DNA from: Campylobacteraceae bacterium
GTDB taxonomy: Bacteria; Campylobacterota; Campylobacteria; Campylobacterales; UBA6016
NCBI GenBank assembly: GCA_022758985.1
Contig: JAEMQC010000130.1
Location: 1 to 12,082 of the forward strand
DNA length: 12,082 bases
Reading direction: 5' to 3'
Shown here: piece after piece, positions 7,329-12,082 of the stretch
How positions within the stretch are numbered: the first letter of the stretch is position 1
Layout: every line of letters starts with the position of its first letter
The notes under the pieces: generated by a model
What the model was told of the DNA's origin: nothing
What the model saw: only the letters and a program-made list of their open reading frames with translations
Databases searched by the model: none
Translations under genes and position numbers: made by a program

Positions 7329-8347
7329 CAGAGTACCTCCGCACCGTTAGAGGTTAAAACGACCATGTCTTCTATGCGTACCCCGTAGTGTCCGGGTATG
7401 TAGATGCCGGGTTCGATCGTAAATACCATGTTTTCCGTCAAAATCTCTTCCGATTTTTTGTTGATATACGGATATTCGTGTATATCCAGCCCTACGCCGT
7501 GTCCTAGAGAGTGTACGAAATATTCACCGTATCCTGCCGCCTCTATTACGTCTCTTGCGATTTTGTCCAGCTCTTTTGCCTTCATGCCCGGTTTTGCTGC
7601 AGATATGGCTGCCTCTTGCGCCTTTAGTACCGTATCGTATATATGTTGCAGTTTTTGGTCTTTAAAGCCCTGTTTTTTTTCGAAGCTAAATCCGTCTTTG
7701 AAAAAAGCGGTTCTAGTTCTATCCGAGCAGTACCTCTCAAACTTTACGCCGCCGTCAAAAAGTAGTAGCGAGCCCTCTTGTAGCAGCTTTGCGGTCGCTC
7801 TTGCGTGCGGGTTTGCCGCATTTTCGTCTATTGCCGTTATTGGTTCGAAGCTAACCTGCAGCTCTCCTTTGTTTGTTAAACACTCTTTTGCGCTATATGC
7901 AAGCGAGTATTCGTTTTGAGAACTCTTCTCGAAAGAGATTTTTTTGGCGAAAGCTTCAAACCCATGGGCTCCGAGCTTAACCGCTTTTTTTATTTTTTGG
8001 AGTTCGTCGTCTCTTTTGACCGCTCTTTTTTTAGAAAGCGCCCCCTTTTTTGCAAATAGCGATGAGCCCGATAGCTTTTTTAGCTCCAAAAAATCGGCAT
8101 GTGGCGTTTTATGAGGGTCAAAGCATATCTTTTCGATTTTATTTTTTCTGGCAACTCCTGCGACAGATTTGAAGAGCGAACTTGAGAGTATGACTTCGCA
8201 GTTTTTTGCCGCCGCTTTCGCCTCTTCGAAATATCTGCCGTCCGTAAAAAGGTAGTTTTCATTCTCATTGGTCAGAAGTAGGGCGTTGTCGTTTGAGTAG
8301 GAGATTTCGTAAAAAATCTCCGATTCGTCTTTGGTGATAAAAAACAT
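7328..8347 (-). CDS. pepP: Xaa-Pro aminopeptidase (M24 metallopeptidase)
   Basis: Removes N-terminal residues that precede proline from peptides; cytoplasmic. The protein has 339 residues from the ATG at 8347. An in-frame start further upstream (8476) would read antisense-like sequence inside aroQ and is rejected. Residues 1-120 are the creatinase-like N-domain (LTNENENYLFTDGRYFEEA). The pita-bread catalytic domain has all five metal ligands: D198 (LLFDGG), D209 (CSDRTRT), H283 (GHGVG), E312 (IEPGIY) and E326 (RIEDM). The start overlaps the aroQ stop as TAATG, with CAGG five bases upstream. The TGA at 7330-7328 overlaps the proposed folK start by one base. Methionine aminopeptidase shares the fold, but the length and N-domain favour PepP. 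Confidence 0.93.
   Translation of the reverse strand: MFFITKDESEIFYEISYSNDNALLLTNENENYLFTDGRYFEEAKAAAKNCEVILSSSLFKSVAGVARKNKIEKICFDPHKTPHADFLELKKLSGSSLFAKKGALSKKRAVKRDDELQKIKKAVKLGAHGFEAFAKKISFEKSSQNEYSLAYSAKECLTNKGELQVSFEPITAIDENAANPHARATAKLLQEGSLLLFDGGVKFERYCSDRTRTAFFKDGFSFEKKQGFKDQKLQHIYDTVLKAQEAAISAAKPGMKAKELDKIARDVIEAAGYGEYFVHSLGHGVGLDIHEYPYINKKSEEILTENMVFTIEPGIYIPGHYGVRIEDMVVLTSNGAEVL
7336..7340 (-). promoter_or_regulatory. Strong Shine-Dalgarno (GGAGG) for folK
   Basis: GGAGG, within GCGGAGGT, is the best ribosome-binding sequence I saw in the window. It is embedded in the last codons of pepP. It is seven bases from ATT 7328 and four from CTG 7331. Its spacing supports ATT as the folK start codon. 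Confidence 0.75.
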
Positions 8348-8829
8348 TAGGCCTGTTGTATCGCCGCTTGCGCTTGAGCCTCTTGAATGGCTTTTACTTC
8401 GTTTGCTATTTGGATAGCCGCTATAAGCGCCAGGTGGTAGGAAAACGGTCCAAAGCCAGATATGGTGCCGTGGCATGCAGGGGCTACCATTGAGGTGTGT
8501 CTAAACTCCTCTCTTCTTGCAGGGTTGGAGATATGCGTCTCTATCGTAGGAATGCCACAGGCAAGAATAGCGTCCCTTATAGCTATCGAGGTGTGGGTGT
8601 ATGCCGCAGGGTTGATTATGATTGCGTCTGTATTCCCGATACACTCTTGGATTCTATCTACTATTTCGCCCTCAAGATTGCTTTGGAAAAATTCAAGTTC
8701 TACGTTGTTTTGGGATGCGAAGTTTCTCATATTTTCATGTATATCTTCCATTCTCATCGGTCCGTATATGTGCGGCTCCCTAAGACCCAAAAGATTGATG
8801 TTCGGTCCTTGTATGACTACTACTTTCAT
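8347..8829 (-). CDS. aroQ: Type II 3-dehydroquinate dehydratase
   Basis: Dehydrates 3-dehydroquinate to 3-dehydroshikimate in the shikimate pathway. The 160-residue length fits the dodecameric type II family. IQGPNINLLGLREPHIYG (6-23) opens the protein, with catalytic R17 and Y22. NPAAYTHTSIAIRDA (73-87) and ETHISNPARREEFRH (97-111, H99) form the substrate site. The tail is Gln/Ala-rich (EAQAQAAIQQA). An in-frame ATG at 8844 would add MKRDL, but the ATG at 8829 has AAGGG five bases upstream and gives the family's typical MKVVVIQGPN start. It is the first gene of the long minus-strand series and overlaps pepP by one base. No RNA or protein control element beyond the promoter is obvious. Confidence 0.96.
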   Translation of the reverse strand: MKVVVIQGPNINLLGLREPHIYGPMRMEDIHENMRNFASQNNVELEFFQSNLEGEIVDRIQECIGNTDAIIINPAAYTHTSIAIRDAILACGIPTIETHISNPARREEFRHTSMVAPACHGTISGFGPFSYHLALIAAIQIANEVKAIQEAQAQAAIQQA

Positions 8830-8861
8830 TAAATCCCTTTTCATAATTTTTCGATTTACAA

Positions 8862-8875
8862 ATTATAGCAATTGC
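8862..8875 (-). promoter_or_regulatory. Extended -10 promoter for the aroQ-to-flagellar gene series
   Basis: On the minus strand TTGCTATAAT contains a perfect TATAAT (8867-8862) with a TGN extension. It would start transcription near 8855, about 26 bases before the aroQ ATG. No good TTGACA lies at the usual spacing, which is normal for housekeeping promoters in Campylobacterota. The palindrome GCAATTGC at 8868-8875 abuts the -10 element. Confidence 0.6.
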
Positions 8876-8904
8876 AGATGAAAACTAGCCAAAGCAAAGA
8901 TATG

Positions 8905-8946
8905 GTTAAAATTAATTATTTCTAAACGCGAAATCAGTTAAAATTA
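8905..8946 (+). promoter_or_regulatory. Probable mqnX promoter region with a direct repeat
   Basis: The ten-base sequence GTTAAAATTA occurs at 8905-8914 and again at 8937-8946, start-to-start distance 32 bases, about three helical turns. The second copy contains TAAAAT (8939-8944), a plausible -10 that would start RNA near 8951. TATAAG at 8953-8958 is a less likely alternative because it would leave almost no leader. AGGG at 8963-8966 is the ribosome site for mqnX. The promoter reading is tentative. Confidence 0.35.
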
Positions 8947-8975
8947 CGCCAATATAAGCTTTAGGGTAAATTTAG

Positions 8976-10211
8976 ATGAATATTTTGGCTGCCGACTATC
9001 TTATTACGATGGATGACGAGCGCAAAATTATTAGAAACGGCGCCGTTATTTTCGACTCCGAAATTTTAGAAATCAGTTTTGATAGGGAGCTTGCAAAGTC
9101 TAAATATCCGGACGCCGCTTACGAATACCTCGGTAAAAACTCCGTTATTATGCCTTCACTTATTAATGCTCATACCCATATCGAATTTAGCAAAAACAAA
9201 ACGACGCTTCACTATGGAAATTTCATCGACTGGCTAACCAGCGTAATAGAGAAAAAAGAGCTAACCAGCGAAGAGGAGCTGGAATCATCTATGGCCGACG
9301 CTCTTTTGCAGATGAGAAAAAGCGGAGTCGGCGCCTTGGGCGCCGTCAGTTCGTTCGGCAAAGATATAGAGATTTTATCGAGAAGCGGTCTTCGCGTGAC
9401 GTTGTTTAACGAGATACTAGGCACCGGCGAAGAGAGAAGCGAGGAGATCAAAGCCGACTTTATGAGGCGCTTCGAGCTAACAAAACGCTATTCGAACGAA
9501 ATGTTGACTCCTGCGGTCTCCATTCATTCCGCCTATGCGTGCTCAAGAACGCTTATGGATTTTGCGATTGGCTTTGCGAAAGAGAATTCGCTAAAGATGT
9601 GCACTCATTTTATGGAGAGCAAGGCGGAGCGTTTTTGGCTTGATAGAAGTAGGGGCGAGTTCAAGGCCTTTTTTAAGGCTTTTTTTGGAATTGAGAGAAG
9701 CGCTATTAAGGCGGATGAGTTTTTGGCGAAGTTTGACGGGCTTGATACTATGTTTGTGCATTGTACTCATGCGAACGAAACAGAGTTTGAGAGTATCAGA
9801 AACGCTGGCTCTTATATAGTGCACTGCCCGGTGTCGAATAGGCTTCTTGGAATGAAACTATTTGATGTAGAGACAGCTAAGAATATGAGGATAGAGTATA
9901 TTACCGCCACGGACGGGCTTAGCTCAAACTTCTCGTTAAATCTATGGAATGAGCTTAGGAGTGCAATTTTTGGCTATACCGACCTGAGTCTAAAAGTGCT
10001 TCCTTATGACCTGCTAAAGAGTGTTACACTAAATGCCGCAAACGCTCTTGGAATCGATAGCGGCAAGCTTGAAGTTGGGAAAAAGGCCGATTTGATCGGT
10101 TTTTGTCTACCTGGTTTTGTGGACGAGGATGAGTATCTGCCTTTGCAGGTAATTTTGCATACAAATAGCGTTGATAAGTTGATAGTAAACGGAGTTTCTA
10201 TAAATGGGTGA
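8976..10211 (+). CDS. mqnX: Aminodeoxyfutalosine deaminase (amidohydrolase family), menaquinone synthesis
   Basis: Amidohydrolase of 411 residues that probably deaminates 6-amino-6-deoxyfutalosine in the futalosine route to menaquinone, the main respiratory quinone of this phylum. Metal and catalytic residues are visible: H66 and H68 in NAHTHIEFSK, H184 in SIHSAYACS, H211 and E214 in THFMES, H262 and H265 in FVHCTHANE, and D313 in TATDGLSSNFSLNLWNELR. The C-terminal GKLEVGKKADLIGF is the usual return to the small beta domain. It starts at ATG 8976 after AGGG and overlaps sppA by eight bases. The Nitratiruptor member of this family was shown to be this deaminase (recalled). Annotation pipelines often call it chlorohydrolase or generic metal-dependent hydrolase. 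The exact substrate here is family-based inference. Confidence 0.85.
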   Translation: MNILAADYLITMDDERKIIRNGAVIFDSEILEISFDRELAKSKYPDAAYEYLGKNSVIMPSLINAHTHIEFSKNKTTLHYGNFIDWLTSVIEKKELTSEEELESSMADALLQMRKSGVGALGAVSSFGKDIEILSRSGLRVTLFNEILGTGEERSEEIKADFMRRFELTKRYSNEMLTPAVSIHSAYACSRTLMDFAIGFAKENSLKMCTHFMESKAERFWLDRSRGEFKAFFKAFFGIERSAIKADEFLAKFDGLDTMFVHCTHANETEFESIRNAGSYIVHCPVSNRLLGMKLFDVETAKNMRIEYITATDGLSSNFSLNLWNELRSAIFGYTDLSLKVLPYDLLKSVTLNAANALGIDSGKLEVGKKADLIGFCLPGFVDEDEYLPLQVILHTNSVDKLIVNGVSING

Positions 10212-11073
10212 GTTTTTAAAAAGGGTGCTTTGGCCGATAACGGCGCCGATAGGTTTTATTCAAAATAATTTTAAAGCGCTTATTTTCTTGCTTATAATAT
10301 TTTTTATCTTCTACTCTTCGTCCGAAGAGAAGATAAAGCAGCCAAATCTTGCGAAGATATATATAAACGGTCCTATTATGTCTGCGGATAAATTTCTAGA
10401 GGATGTAAAAGAGGTTGAGGATGCGAAGGTAAAAGGTGTATTATTGATAGTAGACTCTCCCGGCGGCTCTGTAGCTCCATCGGTAGAGATGGCTCTGACT
10501 GTAAAGAGATTAAAGGCGAAGATGCCAGTCGTTGCGTATGCGGCGGGCACTATGGCAAGCGGAAGCTATTACGCATCCATCTGGTCCAATAAGATAATAG
10601 CCAACCCCGGAAGTACGGTAGGCTCCATCGGAGTGCTGTTTGAGGGCGCCAACGTGGAAGGGCTTATGAAGAAGCTCGGCGTTGAGAGCCAAGTGATAAA
10701 AGCCGGAGAGTATAAAGAGGCCGGCACGATGTTTAGAAAATGGACCCCGAAAGAAAGGGCGCACATAGAGTCTCTGATTGACGATACGTATAAGATGTTT
10801 ACCGAAGACGTCGCAAACGCTAGAAAGCTTGATATAAACAAAACCGCTTCTTTTGCGGATGCGAAAGTATTTACGGCAAGAGCTGCAAAAAAAGAGGGAC
10901 TCGTGGATGAACTAGGTACGCAGTATGATGCGGAGATGGAGCTGGCCAAGCAGGCGAATGTAAAAGAGCCAGTATGGCTTGAAAAAACGAAAATGAATAA
11001 GTTTTTGGAGAGGCTCGTAACCGAGACGGCGTCAAAGCTAGCGGTTAGCTTTAGCGGACTAAAAGCCTATTAG
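10204..11073 (+). CDS. sppA: Signal peptide peptidase SppA (short form)
   Basis: Membrane-anchored serine protease that clears cleaved signal peptides; 289 residues, the short single-domain form rather than the doubled Escherichia coli form. One transmembrane helix lies at about 24-39 (ALIFLLIIFFIFY), with a basic cytoplasmic N-terminus. The catalytic domain is outside. SPGGS at 85-89 fits the oxyanion region, S119 in GTMASGSYYAS is the expected nucleophile, and K171 in AGEYKEAGTMFRKWTPKE is the general base. NPGSTVGSIGV (134-144) is also conserved. The ATG overlaps the mqnX stop by eight bases, so the pair is likely coupled. Its TAG lies in the loop of a terminator hairpin and overlaps the end of the convergent xseA gene. 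Confidence 0.94.
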   Translation: MGEFLKRVLWPITAPIGFIQNNFKALIFLLIIFFIFYSSSEEKIKQPNLAKIYINGPIMSADKFLEDVKEVEDAKVKGVLLIVDSPGGSVAPSVEMALTVKRLKAKMPVVAYAAGTMASGSYYASIWSNKIIANPGSTVGSIGVLFEGANVEGLMKKLGVESQVIKAGEYKEAGTMFRKWTPKERAHIESLIDDTYKMFTEDVANARKLDINKTASFADAKVFTARAAKKEGLVDELGTQYDAEMELAKQANVKEPVWLEKTKMNKFLERLVTETASKLAVSFSGLKAY

Positions 11074-11084
11074 ATAGGTTTTTT
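11061..11084 (+). terminator. Intrinsic terminator of mqnX-sppA, overlapping the gene ends
   Basis: CCTAT (11066-11070) and ATAGG (11074-11078) pair around a three-base loop TAG, which is the sppA stop codon. The stem can extend by a G-U pair and by AAAA (11061-11064) against the T-run. TTTTTT follows at 11079-11084. On the minus strand the same hairpin is followed by only CTTTT, so termination of xseA may be weaker. Confidence 0.72.
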
Positions 11085-12082
11085 GTTCGTTACCGTTGCC
11101 GTAACAACCGTATCCTTGCTTTGGAGTTCAAACTCATCCCCTTTCTTTAGCGCTTTTAGGGCGCTTTTCTTTCCGTCTTTTACGACCATTGCCAGCGAAG
11201 CGTCAAACGTCTTTGTAGGTTCTTTCGCTTCAAAAGAACTTCTTAGTATAGACAACTCCCCGTTTTTTGCCGCAAATACTGCGCTTATAGCCGTCTCAAA
11301 ATTCTTAGCGTAGAGAGCGATTTGTGATGCCGCAAACGATAGCTTGGATTGTGGCGAAGAGGATATAAAAAGCTCTTTTAGGTGTTTTGTCGCCGTCTCT
11401 TTTTTGGCTATTATTTGAGAGAAAGCCGCACCGTATGTTTCAAACATCGAATCAAGAAGCATAACGACTTCGTTCTTGTCGGGCAAAAGCGTCTCTATGG
11501 CCGCAGACGGGGTGGGAGCTCTTAGGTCTGCAACGAAATCGGCTATCGTGAAATCTATCTCATGACCTATGCCTGTAAGTATAGGTGTATTCGCCGCAAA
11601 TATCGCATCGGCTACGATCTCTTCGTTAAATGCCCACAAATCCTCTATGCTCCCACCCCCTCTGGCCAGCACGATGACATCAAACCCAAGCTTGTCGGCC
11701 AACGCTATATTCTCTGCGATTTGAGGTGCGGCCGTATCGCCTTGTACTAGCGTATTAAAGAGCGTAAATTTTGTCAGGTGCCATCTTTTCTCGGCGACTC
11801 TTCGCATATCTTGGATGGCGGCGCCGGTGGCGGATGTGATGAGAGCTACTTTTTTTGGAAATTTTGGCAGAGATTTTTTGCGTGATGGGTCAAAATACCC
11901 TTTCTCAGTGAGCTTTTTTTTGAGCTGTTCTAGTGCTACGGCTAGCGAGCCTTGACCGTCGGGAGTGACGGATGAGACCATCAGTTGATACTCACCCCTT
12001 GGCGGATAGACGCTAAGACAGCACTCCAAAATAACTTTCTGCCCGTTTTCAAGCTTGCATTTTAGCTTGTGGGCATTACCTT
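11070..12082 (-). CDS. xseA: Exodeoxyribonuclease VII large subunit (5' end beyond window)
   Basis: The catalytic large subunit of ExoVII, which degrades single-stranded DNA into oligonucleotides. The open frame continues to the right edge, so the N-terminal part is missing and about 336 complete codons are seen. The visible part begins inside the OB-fold (GNAHKLKCKLENGQKVI, then SVYPPRGEYQL). Next comes the catalytic region: FPKKVALITSATGAAIQDM, LVQGDTAAPQIAENI, VIVLARGGGSIEDLWAFNEE and TGIGHEIDFTIADFVADLRAPTPSAA. A helical region and a C-terminal segment with LKKGDEFELQSKD follow. An apparent start at 12029 is a TTG inside the OB-fold and is not the real start. It converges on sppA, overlapping it by four bases. 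The small subunit xseB is not in view. Confidence 0.95.
   Translation of the reverse strand, partial: GNAHKLKCKLENGQKVILECCLSVYPPRGEYQLMVSSVTPDGQGSLAVALEQLKKKLTEKGYFDPSRKKSLPKFPKKVALITSATGAAIQDMRRVAEKRWHLTKFTLFNTLVQGDTAAPQIAENIALADKLGFDVIVLARGGGSIEDLWAFNEEIVADAIFAANTPILTGIGHEIDFTIADFVADLRAPTPSAAIETLLPDKNEVVMLLDSMFETYGAAFSQIIAKKETATKHLKELFISSSPQSKLSFAASQIALYAKNFETAISAVFAAKNGELSILRSSFEAKEPTKTFDASLAMVVKDGKKSALKALKKGDEFELQSKDTVVTATVTNKKPI

Noticed and set aside
7404..7919. Plus-strand open frame of 171 codons within pepP
   Set aside because: It is antisense to the intact metal-binding domain of PepP and has no motif or ribosome site of its own.
8348..8476. N-terminal extension of PepP upstream of 8347
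   Set aside because: It would be read inside aroQ in another frame and has no PepP similarity; the ATG at 8347 with a TAATG overlap gives a standard N-terminus.
9663..9686. Tandem 12-base repeat in mqnX coding KAFF twice (residues 230-237)
   Set aside because: Only two imperfect copies, in frame, in a Phe-rich segment that seems natural for this family; probably chance or an old minor duplication.
12027..12029. Start codon of xseA at 12029
   Set aside because: It is a TTG within the OB-fold; the frame is open to the window edge and the upstream residues match ExoVII, so the gene is truncated by the window, not short.
1..12082. Novel defence, mobile or biosynthetic system
   Set aside because: Every long frame is a recognised core gene except the small membrane protein; there are no repeats, integrases, transposases, atypical composition blocks or clusters of unknown genes.

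Overview
The window looks like a chromosomal core region of a flagellated member of the Campylobacterota (the former Epsilonproteobacteria). Three things point there: the gene order aroQ-pepP-folK-flhF-flhG-(small membrane protein)-fliA-fliM-fliY, which I recall from Helicobacter (and, without pepP, Campylobacter); a FolK with the N-terminal extension seen in this phylum; and a futalosine-type menaquinone enzyme next to sppA. The genus cannot be resolved by reading alone. Coding density is very high. No tRNA, rRNA, insertion sequence, prophage, CRISPR array or toxin-antitoxin pair is visible. The only intergenic stretch above 50 bases is the roughly 146-base divergent spacer at 8830-8975.

Layout. 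On the minus strand, from 8829 down to the left edge, runs a packed series of eleven genes: aroQ, pepP, folK, flhF, flhG, an unnamed two-helix membrane protein, fliA, fliM, fliY, then after 44 bases hemN and the start of an iron-sulfur protein cut by the window edge. Most junctions overlap by 1 to 13 bases or are separated by a few bases (TAATG, TGATG and ATGA arrangements), so extensive translational coupling is likely. The series starts from an extended -10 promoter near 8862. On the plus strand, mqnX and sppA form a two-gene operon from 8976 to 11073. A truncated xseA on the minus strand converges on sppA, and the two stop codons overlap.

Function. The central block is the flagellar control cassette: FlhF and FlhG (placement and number of polar flagella), FliA (sigma-28 for late flagellar genes), and FliM and FliY (C-ring switch proteins that receive CheY signals). 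It is joined to housekeeping genes for aromatic amino acids (aroQ), folate (folK), peptide turnover (pepP), oxygen-independent haem synthesis (hemN), menaquinone (mqnX), membrane protein quality control (sppA) and DNA repair (xseA).

The window is mostly ordinary, well-conserved gene content, and I do not see a new defence, mobile or biosynthetic system. The observations most worth checking are a folK gene with no ATG, GTG or TTG that could start a complete protein but with a strong Shine-Dalgarno placed before an ATT codon; a hairpin terminator built from the overlapping ends of sppA and xseA; the conserved but unexplained small membrane protein between flhG and fliA; and the iron-sulfur protein coupled to hemN.
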